Origin: MGIIa-K1 sp964577145
GTDB taxonomy: Archaea; Thermoplasmatota; Poseidoniia; Poseidoniales; Poseidoniaceae
Reading direction: 5' to 3'
DNA: 64,000 bases
Assembly (NCBI GenBank): GCA_964577145.1
Contig: CAZNXM010000001.1
Coordinates: 34,355 to 98,354 of the forward strand
Part shown: positions 43,208-52,076 of the stretch, in pieces
Layout: every line of letters begins with the position of its first letter
Numbering within the stretch: the stretch's first letter is position 1
Position numbers and translations under genes: made by a program
Notes under the pieces: model-generated
Told to the model about the DNA's origin: nothing
Database searches by the model: none
The model's input: only the letters and a program-made list of their open reading frames with translations

Positions 43208-45865
43208 ATGCGTAAAAGAATTCCAGTGATTGTTTGTTTGTTGTTGCTAATGCCAACAATTCAAGTTGCCGCAGACGGGGGTGACCCTCTTGGATGGGCT
43301 ATTTCTGCGGGGGGATTCGAAGAAGAGCTGGTAGCAGGCCATGTTATTCTTGATGACGATTCGATAATTATCGCTGGAAAATTCTCATCTGCAATGACAG
43401 TTGGTGAAACCGGTATAGGTGCCGTTGGCTTTACTGGCGATTCTGACATGTTTTTAGCTCATGCAGATTCAAATGGTAGTTGGACAGCAAGTGAAGGTTT
43501 TGGAAGCACAGGTGCTGATGGAATTGATGCAATCGAATTACACGAATCAGGCGATTTGATTATTGCAGGACATTATTGTCTTGGTTCAGCAGGTCTTGCA
43601 TGTTCACTGAATTTGAGTTCTGGAGTCTCTCTATCAAAGGCTGCTGATGGCGATGAAGGCAATGCTTTTGTCGCTCGAATGCATTTCAATGGAGCAGGGT
43701 TTGAAACGGTATGGGCACGCCAAATTTCCAATCCTTCCGACCTATCTGCGGTTGATATTGCATTGAATTCAGCAGGGGGAATAGCGGTATCAGTTCTTCA
43801 TGCAGGTATGATTGAACTAGATACAATATTGATTCCAGGGTCTGGTGGAATAAGTCTCGCAATCATCCATTATGATGAGAATGGCGTTATTACATGGGCG
43901 AATGGAATAGGCAGCCCTGGAGGCATGGAGGCCTTCGGAGCATTGTGCTATTCCGATGACGGATATTTGCATGTCGTTGGTACTTTCCTAGAATCTGTGA
44001 TGTTTGTTGAGATGGAAGAATCCAATGGTGGCGCAGATATTTTTGTAACCCAGCTAGATGGCGAGGGTAATTTCACTTGGACATTAACAGCAGGCGGAAT
44101 AGATGATGATTGGGTTACTGATTGCGCGGTAGATTCTCAAGGAGACATCAGAATGGTCGGACAGTTTGCCGAAACTGCTTCCTTTGGTGAGATAAATGTC
44201 ACATCAAATGGCTGGTGGGACTTGTTTCATGCCCGTATTACTTCTGGTGGTCTTGTAGATTCAGTAGTAAGTGGTGGCGGTGGGGGCTGGGAGAGTCTCG
44301 ATTCTATCGTCCTCGATTCACATGATAATGCATATGTGGTCGGATCTCATACCGCAGCATTCACATTAGGAACAGATACTCTCAATGATTCTGATAGTAA
44401 TGGGGAACGCCGAGACATCATCGTTGCTCAAATGACTGAAGATGATGATTGGGTATGGGCCCTTAGCGAAGGAGGTTCAGGAGATGATAGGGGAGTATCA
44501 ATTCAGTTGGGTGCAAACGAATCTCCAGTAATCGGTGTAGTTTTCACTGAGTCTCTCACTCTTGCAAATCAACCACTAACTTCTCAAGGCTATGAAGATT
44601 TAGCCCTTTGGCTATATGCGCGTGACCATGATAATGACGGCATAACCGATGGCTCTGATAATTGTCCTAGAGATGCTAATCCTGAGCAAAATGATTGGGA
44701 TGGCGATGGATGGGGCGATGCATGTGATGACGACGACGACGAAGATGGCGTTGGCGACGACTGGGATGATTGCGTCCGAGGTGACACGGGATGGGCATCT
44801 ACACCAGAATCAGATCACGATGTTGATGGATGCAAAGATTCGAGTGAGGATTTTGATGATGATGAAGACGGAATTCTTGATCAGTATGATGAGTGTCAAC
44901 TTGGACCAGTAGGTTGGGTTTCTACAATTGCAAATGATGAAGACCAGAATGGCTGCGAAGATGTTGATACAGATGGTGATGGCTTTGTCGACCAGCTCGA
45001 CAAGTGTCCCACACTTCATGATGACCAAGCAGACTTAGATTCCGATGGGATTGGAGATGCTTGTGAAAATGATACCGATGGCGACGGAATTCTCGATGAA
45101 TTTGACAATTGTCCACGTGATGAATTCATTTGGGATAGCACACTTTCCACAGACCATGATTCTGATGGGTGTCGCGATGAAGATTGGGATACTGATGACG
45201 ATGAAGATGGCGCACTAGATTTGTTCGATAGTTGTCCATATGGTGAAATTCGATGGAATTCGACCGAGGACCATGATAGTGATGGCTGCCGCGATGGCGA
45301 AGAAGATATCGATGAAGACGATGACCTCGTTCTCGATGAATTTGACAATTGTCCACACGGAATCATTGGCCCTGCAGGTGTGGGGATGGATGTAGACCGT
45401 GATGGGTGTGTAGACCCAATGGAAGACGTTGATGATGATAATGACGGAGTTCTTGATGATGATGATGAATGTGATTACACGCCGCAAGGATCTACTGTAG
45501 ACTCCAAGGGTTGCACAGGACATCAACTTGATGATGATAATGACGGAGTTGCGAATATTGATGACTTATGCCCTGCAACCGAAGCCGGGACCTTGGTGAC
45601 ATCTACAGGTTGTAAAGTTTCAACTTCTAACGACGGCCCAACCGATTCAGTTTCAGGAGACGAGGATGAAGAGGATACAGATTGGTTCATATTTGGATTA
45701 TTCACCCTAGCAGCCGTACTAATTGCAGGTGCAGTTATTGTTTACTTCTTACCCGTGAAAGAGATCAATATTCCTACACCCGAAAGGAAACAGGCGCCAG
45801 AGATTACCCCAGAAATCACTCCAGAAGTGGCCGCTGTGGCCCCACAAGAAACAGATCAATTGTAG
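43208..45865 (+). CDS. Secreted, membrane-anchored protein with propeller repeats and TSP3 repeats
   Basis: An 885-residue exported protein. Signal peptide at residues 1-22 (PVIVCLLLLMPTIQVAA). Residues about 30-475 contain SBBP-like repeats of about 55 residues, each with an AGxF or VGxF turn (IIAGKFSSAMTVGE, VVGTFLESVMFVE, MVGQFAETASFGE), probably a beta-propeller. Residues 478-800 are about ten thrombospondin type 3 repeats, DxDxDGxxD with a paired Cys, likely to bind many calcium ions. A membrane helix (WFIFGLFTLAAVLIAGAVIVYFL) and a short Pro/Glu-rich cytoplasmic tail end the protein. It resembles the other two giant surface proteins of the window. It overlaps leuS by ten bases, convergent. 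Confidence 0.85.
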   Translation: MRKRIPVIVCLLLLMPTIQVAADGGDPLGWAISAGGFEEELVAGHVILDDDSIIIAGKFSSAMTVGETGIGAVGFTGDSDMFLAHADSNGSWTASEGFGSTGADGIDAIELHESGDLIIAGHYCLGSAGLACSLNLSSGVSLSKAADGDEGNAFVARMHFNGAGFETVWARQISNPSDLSAVDIALNSAGGIAVSVLHAGMIELDTILIPGSGGISLAIIHYDENGVITWANGIGSPGGMEAFGALCYSDDGYLHVVGTFLESVMFVEMEESNGGADIFVTQLDGEGNFTWTLTAGGIDDDWVTDCAVDSQGDIRMVGQFAETASFGEINVTSNGWWDLFHARITSGGLVDSVVSGGGGGWESLDSIVLDSHDNAYVVGSHTAAFTLGTDTLNDSDSNGERRDIIVAQMTEDDDWVWALSEGGSGDDRGVSIQLGANESPVIGVVFTESLTLANQPLTSQGYEDLALWLYARDHDNDGITDGSDNCPRDANPEQNDWDGDGWGDACDDDDDEDGVGDDWDDCVRGDTGWASTPESDHDVDGCKDSSEDFDDDEDGILDQYDECQLGPVGWVSTIANDEDQNGCEDVDTDGDGFVDQLDKCPTLHDDQADLDSDGIGDACENDTDGDGILDEFDNCPRDEFIWDSTLSTDHDSDGCRDEDWDTDDDEDGALDLFDSCPYGEIRWNSTEDHDSDGCRDGEEDIDEDDDLVLDEFDNCPHGIIGPAGVGMDVDRDGCVDPMEDVDDDNDGVLDDDDECDYTPQGSTVDSKGCTGHQLDDDNDGVANIDDLCPATEAGTLVTSTGCKVSTSNDGPTDSVSGDEDEEDTDWFIFGLFTLAAVLIAGAVIVYFLPVKEINIPTPERKQAPEITPEITPEVAAVAPQETDQL

Positions 45866-48672
45866 ACGATTGAAGGCGCAAGTGGCATTGCAGAACCTGA
45901 TTTGCCAACGTCTTCTTCTCCAGTTTCAACTTCAAATGTCGTGATTGATAATTCGGTTTGAATGAAATCAGAAGCGGCTTCCAGAACCGCACCTTCATCG
46001 AGGCCTCCGACGATCATGTCCTTCTCTTCATCTGACCATTTGAACACTTGAGGAAGCATTCGTTTCCCCCAGAACGCCATTATTTGTCCCTTCATTTCAC
46101 CTTGAGCAAACGAGAAAGAATCGAGTTTTGAGGCAAAGGATTTGACATTCTCACCTTTTGCGATATGAGCAATTGCAGCTTGAGCAAGGCTGCGCCTCCA
46201 TGGCCGAGTTATGTGAACCAAAGCGCTACTAGGCTCGCCTTCAATATGCCGAGAGGCAATCTTTGCAACCTTTCGAGCCTGCTCTAGGAATGAACGAATA
46301 AAGGTCTCGTTTTCAAGCGAGCGTTTTTCTTCTGAACTCATTTCTTCAAGGCCAGAATACACTCTTCCTGCGATTAGGTCGTTATGTCCGAGCATCTTCC
46401 ACCAGTCTTCAGCAAGGTGGGGGGTTGCAATCGAAATCATGTAAGCCCAATTTTCAAGAATCTTCAATCCGATTTCTCGATTTGCGCCACCGCGCCTACG
46501 GTACCAATTGACATCCTTCACCAAATCAAAGTGGGATGCATCTACTGCGCCCCTAAGGTCATAGGAATCCATAGCAGATTGCCATTCGGATTTTCTTTGT
46601 TTGAGCCGAGCAATCATCCAAGTGTCAATATCACTAGCTTCGCCTTTCCATGCTAGAATATTTCCAGGCATATTGTAGAGCTGAATCATTTGACGGTGAT
46701 TTGCTTCTAGGGCGGAATCAGACCAATCCATCCCTGCAGTTGGATTCGCAGCGAAGAGAATGAATAGGCGCACAGTATCTGCACCAAATCGCTCAATCAT
46801 TTCTTCAGGAGATACTGTATTTCCAAGAGACTTACTCATTTTTGCACTACGTTCTGATAGCGCAGAACCACAGTGTGGGCAAGGGTTTCCAGAATGTGAA
46901 ACATTGAGTGTAATAGCACAAGTATCGCACCACGGAGCGCCTTTGTTGACCATTCCTTGGCATAGTAGTTCTTGGAATGGCTCATCGATTGAATGCAGAC
47001 CTAAATCTCTTAGCGCCTTTGTCCAAAAGCGCGCATAAATCAGATGCATTTGCGCATGCTCAATTCCACCACAGTAGAAATCCACATTCATCCAATCATT
47101 AGCAACTTCTGGGTTGAAACAAACTTCATCTTGCATTGAATCAGCAAACCTAAGGAAGTACCATGACGAATCGACGAAAGTATCCATAGTATCCGTTTCT
47201 CTCTTCGCCGGAGAACCACACGTTGGACATTCGACATTGCAGAACGTTGGACTAGACTCGAGTGGGTTTCCTTTACCATCAAAGACAACATCTCTTGGTA
47301 ATTCTACAGGCAATTGGCTCTCTGGAACAGGAACTGCTCCACATGAATCACAGTGGATAATTGGAATCGGAGTGCCCCAATAGCGTTGGCGACTAATCAA
47401 CCAAGGGCGTATTTTCCAATTTATGGTTCCTATACCTTTACCAATTTTTTCTAGAGCTGCACAAATTGCAGACTTGGCCTCATCCCCGTACAAACCATCG
47501 AAACCGGCTATTGGGCTATTTACCATCCATCCATTATCACATTCCGCAGCAGATAATTCTGCGGATGCATCACCATTTTCTTCCATTACCAAAACGCGTT
47601 TGATTGGAATGCCATACTCTTTGGCAAACTCAAAGTCGCGGTCATCGTGACCAGGAACTGCCATTACTGCACCAGTGCCATAGGAAGCGATAACGAAATT
47701 GCCAATCCAGATTGGTATTTTTTCTCCAGTCAATGGATTGATTGCGTTTACGCCGGTCGGCACACCTTTCTTTTTCCCCATATTTTTGATTCGGTCAAAT
47801 TCACTCATCAGATTGATTTCATCATAGAGTTCTTTCCAAGTAGCCTCATATTCAGAACCTGAAACGAGATCTTCAGAAAGAGGGTGTTCTGGTGCTAAAG
47901 TGACAAAAGTTGAACCAAATAGAGTATCTGGTCGTGTAGTGAATACTGAGATAGTGTCAGTACGGTCTTCAATTCCAAATTCAATTTCAGCACCTTCCGA
48001 GCGCCCAATCCAATCCTGTTGCAGAGCCTTCACATTCTCAGGGAAATCAATGGTCTCAAGACCATCAAGTAATTCTTGAGCATACTCTGTAATATTGAGA
48101 AACCACTGGCTCATTTCTTTTTGCGACACAGAGCCGTTACATCTCCAGCATCTGCCAGCCTTCACTTGCTCATTTGCTAATACGGTATTACAAAATTCAC
48201 ACCAATTTACAGGAGCGTATTTCTGATAAGCGAGCCCATTCTCTAAGAATTTTAGAAAGAACCACTGGTTCCAGCGGTAATATTGCGGGTCATGACTCTT
48301 GACTAGTCTCCGCCAGTCATATGAGAACCCCATTCTCTTGATTTGGTCAGTAATGGATGCCATGTTTCTCTCGGTAATATCATGCGGATGTCCACCTTCA
48401 GCTATTGCAGCATTCTCCGCTGGCATTCCGAAAGAATCGAATCCCATAGGATATAGAACATCATATCCTCTCAATCGCTTATATCGTGCGACTGCATCAC
48501 CAATTGAGTAATTTCTAACATGGCCCATATGCATCTTCCCAGAGGGGTAAGGGTACATTTCGAGACAATAGAAAGTAGGCTTACCCTCTCGTAACTCAGC
48601 ATTGAAAATACCGGACTTTGCCCATGCTTCCTGCCAGACTGTCTCAGTGGACTGTGGAGTGTAGTCTGACAT
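45856..48672 (-). CDS. leuS: Leucyl-tRNA synthetase, bacterial type
   Basis: Class I synthetase that charges tRNA-Leu, with an editing domain. The 938 residues start with CLEMYPYPSGKMHMGHVRNYSIGD, where HMGH is the HIGH motif, then YPMGFDSFGMPAENAAI. The editing domain has FTTRPDTLFGSTF and SYGTGAVMAVPGHDDRD. The KMSKS loop is in SAKMSKSLGNTVSPEEMI near residue 610. PENAA after the HIGH motif, the position of the editing insert, and the zinc-binding CEFC...CWRC are of the bacterial/mitochondrial type, not the archaeal/eukaryotic type. A strong AAGGAGG Shine-Dalgarno stands seven bases before the ATG. Horizontal transfer from bacteria is likely; whether an archaeal copy exists elsewhere is unknown. 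Confidence 0.94.
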   Translation of the reverse strand: MSDYTPQSTETVWQEAWAKSGIFNAELREGKPTFYCLEMYPYPSGKMHMGHVRNYSIGDAVARYKRLRGYDVLYPMGFDSFGMPAENAAIAEGGHPHDITERNMASITDQIKRMGFSYDWRRLVKSHDPQYYRWNQWFFLKFLENGLAYQKYAPVNWCEFCNTVLANEQVKAGRCWRCNGSVSQKEMSQWFLNITEYAQELLDGLETIDFPENVKALQQDWIGRSEGAEIEFGIEDRTDTISVFTTRPDTLFGSTFVTLAPEHPLSEDLVSGSEYEATWKELYDEINLMSEFDRIKNMGKKKGVPTGVNAINPLTGEKIPIWIGNFVIASYGTGAVMAVPGHDDRDFEFAKEYGIPIKRVLVMEENGDASAELSAAECDNGWMVNSPIAGFDGLYGDEAKSAICAALEKIGKGIGTINWKIRPWLISRQRYWGTPIPIIHCDSCGAVPVPESQLPVELPRDVVFDGKGNPLESSPTFCNVECPTCGSPAKRETDTMDTFVDSSWYFLRFADSMQDEVCFNPEVANDWMNVDFYCGGIEHAQMHLIYARFWTKALRDLGLHSIDEPFQELLCQGMVNKGAPWCDTCAITLNVSHSGNPCPHCGSALSERSAKMSKSLGNTVSPEEMIERFGADTVRLFILFAANPTAGMDWSDSALEANHRQMIQLYNMPGNILAWKGEASDIDTWMIARLKQRKSEWQSAMDSYDLRGAVDASHFDLVKDVNWYRRRGGANREIGLKILENWAYMISIATPHLAEDWWKMLGHNDLIAGRVYSGLEEMSSEEKRSLENETFIRSFLEQARKVAKIASRHIEGEPSSALVHITRPWRRSLAQAAIAHIAKGENVKSFASKLDSFSFAQGEMKGQIMAFWGKRMLPQVFKWSDEEKDMIVGGLDEGAVLEAASDFIQTELSITTFEVETGEEDVGKSGSAMPLAPSIVYN

Positions 48673-48686
48673 GAGTAGTCCTCCTT

Positions 48687-48703
48687 CAGCCCCTACGGGG
48701 CTG
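48687..48703 (-). promoter_or_regulatory. Hairpin in front of leuS
   Basis: CAGCCCC (48687-48693) pairs perfectly with GGGGCTG (48697-48703) around TAC, right before the leuS Shine-Dalgarno. It may terminate the upstream regulator gene or be part of the leuS leader. There is no T run on the minus strand side that would make termination convincing. Confidence 0.4.
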
Positions 48704-48743
48704 TCACGACGAAAGGACGAGTCTCCTTGAAACCATCTGCTAT

Positions 48744-51272
48744 TCAGAACTCGTTGGTCTCTAGTAGGAACATTGCTTCACGAGTCAAGCGGTATCGATT
48801 TCGAACGCCCATCTTTCTCTTTTCGACCAATCCGAATTTTTGCAGAGTACGTAGGTGGTGGCTAACCAGTTGCTGACTTCGGTCCAGTCTCTGTGCTAGT
48901 TCTGCTTGTGTGGGGAATTCACCCATCTGTCCATCGTCATCAAGCAGGTGCAGAATCTTGCCTTGTAGGCTATTTGGATCCGGAGAGAGAGGAGGCAGAG
49001 GTAGGTCATCATCAGAAATTGTAGGATGTAGGTTGCTAGTGAATGGATAGAATCGAACTAGGCGGCCATCTGGTCTGCGCCAAATTCTTTCCTCGTCTTC
49101 CAATACCTTGAGGTGATGTGTAATCTGTCCATTACTCATTTCAAGTGCTGCCATAAGAGCACGGAAGTGGCATCCTGGATTTGCAGTGAGGTAACCCATC
49201 AAACGTCCACGTTGGTAGCGTCCATCACTGGTTTCACTTGTTCTTCCAAGTAATCCCATGAACCATAGTCCAGCAGTAGTAGCTGGAATCCTCCAACTTT
49301 CGTTTGTTGCTACCATGCCGAATAAGGTAGCAAGTATTCCTGTGCTTGCAACAACAGCTCCTATTGTAATAATCGCTGGACTCAAGCCCTCTTCTTCGAC
49401 TACCTCAGATTTTATTTCTGGAGTGTCTTGTGCCTCTGAAGAATCAACGGCAGGGGTATTCTCACTAACTACTTCTGTAATGTCAATAGATTCTGTGGAA
49501 AAGGTTGCACATGCTGGAGTGGATTGCGCCTCCACAACTTGGTAATGCCCTTCTACTCCAATTACCGGAATCCAAGAAATAAGTCCTGGTGCTCCTGCCA
49601 GAGTGATAGTATCGCCATTGAGTGTAGTAAGGAACCAACAAGTCCCTTCATCAGAAGAGATTGAATTCCAAGTTCCTGATACTACCCATGTCTCTACTGT
49701 GACATCTTCTGTAACCGTTTCTTCGGACTGACTTTCCTCTACAACCAAAGGCCAACTAAATTCGATTATCTGACGGGCTGAAGGATTGGAGTTTGTCTTG
49801 ATATCAAGAATGTAGTCCCCATTTTCTAAACCACTCATATCGATTCCGATTTCTTCAATTGCTAATGGTGAATCAATGCGTTGTGTGATATCAGATGCTT
49901 GATCACAATTTGAAAGAATGTGTGCGACTTCTCCACCTACTCCATTGAGTGATGTTTCAATTCCACAAGCCGTGACCCATGTGACATCGGTGGATTGAGC
50001 AGCTATAATTTCCACGTCAATGAGTAATGAGTCAGCGAAACTAGAAAGTGAGCCTTCGAGTGAAAGAGGACTTTCTCCACAACTATCTGCATGTCCTCTG
50101 TCAAGGAATATGGTATGTGAGCCGAATAAGTTGTGCTCAGGTAACTCTGCAATGATTGTAAGTTCCCCGCTTCCAATATTACACGCATCGAGATCAGTAA
50201 ATGCCCATTCAGGCTGATTGAATGATTGAGTACCAGTTGGCTCGATGAGATTTTGAAGTTCGAAGGTGGTACACGATTTCATTAGTCGAGTATCCATGAC
50301 GAGTAGTCCAGAGGAATCGACAATCCACATTTCGCCACGGCATGTGTCGGTAAAGTCCAATGTTACATCTTCTGTTCCAACGTTTACAACTTCGATTGTT
50401 GCTTGGAGCATTTCGTTACCACCGAATACTCCTTCATTTTCATTCGATAACAGAACATTCACTTCCAATGCAGAGAGGTCGCCAGTACTGATTCCAGCAA
50501 CACCGCTTGCAGCCACACTTATTGTGGCTGAATCGCTTAATGCGCCATCACCAAGAGCCCAAGAGATTTCCTGTTCTCCTTCTTCGAGGACGATTAAGCT
50601 ACTTGTGAGGTGATATACCTCACGTGGTGCTAACATGGACGGGCCACACATTTCCAAGAGAGTATCATCAATGTTTACTCTGCACTCATTCATGTCGAGT
50701 ATCATCTCTTGGTCGAGGTTATTGACCAGATTCAAAGTTAGAACAGCAGGCGAATCTGTACTGAATTCACCAGTACGTGTTGTGATTGTAGCTTCTAGTT
50801 CAAGTCCTTCTGGGATAACAACAGGTGTTTGAACTTCCACTGATTGCGAAGATGAAAGTCCCGAACCAGCAACAATTGCCTCAACAACATATACTCCTGA
50901 TGGGACTAATATCCCATCATCATTGAGAAGATCCCAACTTAGGATATCTCGGTCAAGTGTTGAGGCTGCGGCAAGTTCCAGACCACGGCTTTGCTCACGG
51001 CAAACCTTCATTCCATCGAAAACAAGGTTTTCTTCTGACCAGACTCGAATTACATCTCCACAAGAAGGGTCGGTGTCAATAACTGTCGAAGGACCGTCGT
51101 TGACAATAGCCAGTGAGATTGAAACAATTTCTCCAGAGTTATACCAGCCCTTTTCTGGAGCCTCGTAGAGGCTCGTTTCTAGACGGGGAGAATCACCATC
51201 AGCCAGAGCCGCTGGAATCATCGCTAGCATCAGGCCAGCGAGGACGATAGCCAGCGTGCGCTCCCGGAGCAT
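48744..51272 (-). CDS. Membrane-tethered regulator: secreted ectodomain, helix, two winged-helix domains
   Basis: An 842-residue protein. A signal peptide (AIVLAGLMLAMIPAALA) is followed by about 610 residues of exported beta-sandwich domains; the first (residues 35-140) resembles a BsuPI-type domain, with several Cys. Membrane segments are at about residues 640-690 (AIITIGAVVASTGILATLFGMV and TTAGLWFMGLLG). The cytoplasmic end has two winged-helix domains: HFRALMAALEMSNGQITHHLKVLE with RRPDGRLVRFYP, then AELAQRLDRSQQLVSHHLRTLQKFGLVEKRKMG. Each shows an ArsR-like recognition helix (xxxHHLKxLE). This layout suggests a one-component transmembrane transcription regulator. Neighbours: a palindrome directly before its own start, an MBL-fold gene divergent, leuS downstream. 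Confidence 0.8.
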   Translation of the reverse strand: MLRERTLAIVLAGLMLAMIPAALADGDSPRLETSLYEAPEKGWYNSGEIVSISLAIVNDGPSTVIDTDPSCGDVIRVWSEENLVFDGMKVCREQSRGLELAAASTLDRDILSWDLLNDDGILVPSGVYVVEAIVAGSGLSSSQSVEVQTPVVIPEGLELEATITTRTGEFSTDSPAVLTLNLVNNLDQEMILDMNECRVNIDDTLLEMCGPSMLAPREVYHLTSSLIVLEEGEQEISWALGDGALSDSATISVAASGVAGISTGDLSALEVNVLLSNENEGVFGGNEMLQATIEVVNVGTEDVTLDFTDTCRGEMWIVDSSGLLVMDTRLMKSCTTFELQNLIEPTGTQSFNQPEWAFTDLDACNIGSGELTIIAELPEHNLFGSHTIFLDRGHADSCGESPLSLEGSLSSFADSLLIDVEIIAAQSTDVTWVTACGIETSLNGVGGEVAHILSNCDQASDITQRIDSPLAIEEIGIDMSGLENGDYILDIKTNSNPSARQIIEFSWPLVVEESQSEETVTEDVTVETWVVSGTWNSISSDEGTCWFLTTLNGDTITLAGAPGLISWIPVIGVEGHYQVVEAQSTPACATFSTESIDITEVVSENTPAVDSSEAQDTPEIKSEVVEEEGLSPAIITIGAVVASTGILATLFGMVATNESWRIPATTAGLWFMGLLGRTSETSDGRYQRGRLMGYLTANPGCHFRALMAALEMSNGQITHHLKVLEDEERIWRRPDGRLVRFYPFTSNLHPTISDDDLPLPPLSPDPNSLQGKILHLLDDDGQMGEFPTQAELAQRLDRSQQLVSHHLRTLQKFGLVEKRKMGVRNRYRLTREAMFLLETNEF

Positions 51273-51276
51273 GAAA

Positions 51277-51294
51277 TGATGATGAACATCATCA
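51277..51294. promoter_or_regulatory. Perfect 18-bp palindrome before the regulator gene
   Basis: TGATGATG, AA, CATCATCA: an eight-base inverted repeat with a two-base spacer, 5-22 bases upstream of the regulator's ATG and in the 60-base gap to the divergent hydrolase gene. It has the size of a winged-helix dimer site, but no protein binding is shown. Confidence 0.45.
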
Positions 51295-51332
51295 CTTAGA
51301 AGTCATGCGGTCCATGCTATTGGTGAGGGAAG

Positions 51333-52076
51333 ATGGCAAATACGATTCTTGAGACGCCAAAAATGCTAGTAATACAGGCGCAGTTGGGCGAATGGGATAA
51401 TCTCAACCACCTATTAGTTTGTAAATCTACATCTAAAGCGGTAATTATCGACCCCTTCTTCGCGAAGTATTGGATTGATGTCTGTTCTGATAATGGTTGG
51501 ACCCTCTCTCAAGTCTGGTTGACACATTCTCATTGGGACCATTCTAAGGGCGTTGATGGCCTTGTAGATAGAGAGATTTGGGTTCATGAATTAGAAGCGG
51601 AGAGAGGATGGAATGGACCATCAAATCAGGAATGGAAAAATCGAGAAAATACCCACCATATTCAGAGGATTGGCGAACTTGAGATAGAAGTTCATCATAC
51701 TCCTGGACATACGCCAGGACATGTTACATTCATTGGAGAGGGAGTAGTTGTTAGCGGAGACTGTATGTTTCTTGGCAGGTGCGGTAGAACAGATCTTTTT
51801 GGCGGAGATGCTGAAGCACAACGCCGTTCATTGATACATCTCAAAGAGCGTTTGAATCAAGTCCATGAAGACTGGTTGGTATTGCCAGGGCACCAATACG
51901 CATTATCCGACGGAAGAAATCCAACATTTATCACTGTAGGCGAATTACTGAATGACAATGAAGCACTCAACGCCTTAGATAGCGATGAGGCTTGGAACAA
52001 TCTCGAATTCCTTTCTTTCGATGATAGTTTAGCAGAAAAAGCCCGTCGTGAGAGGGCTCGTTCACAGATTGATTAA
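51333..52076 (+). CDS. Metallo-beta-lactamase-fold hydrolase (ETHE1/glyoxalase II-like)
   Basis: About 247 residues. The metal-binding motif is THSHWDHSKG near residue 65, followed by a third His in HHTPGHTPGHV, the bridging Asp in GDCMFLGRCGRTDLFGG, and the late His in VLPGHQYAL. The CGRTDL segment is that of persulfide dioxygenases (ETHE1) and YcbL-type glyoxalases, so glutathione- or thiol-persulfide or hydroxyacyl thioester substrates are possible. GGTGAGG lies four bases before the ATG. It is divergent from the membrane regulator and abuts the next, convergent gene. Confidence 0.85.
   Translation: MANTILETPKMLVIQAQLGEWDNLNHLLVCKSTSKAVIIDPFFAKYWIDVCSDNGWTLSQVWLTHSHWDHSKGVDGLVDREIWVHELEAERGWNGPSNQEWKNRENTHHIQRIGELEIEVHHTPGHTPGHVTFIGEGVVVSGDCMFLGRCGRTDLFGGDAEAQRRSLIHLKERLNQVHEDWLVLPGHQYALSDGRNPTFITVGELLNDNEALNALDSDEAWNNLEFLSFDDSLAEKARRERARSQID

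Noticed and set aside
44620..45560. Direct repeats resembling a repeat array
   Set aside because: They are codons of the thrombospondin type 3 calcium-binding repeats in frame; the same holds for 52400-54280. No CRISPR spacing or spacers.
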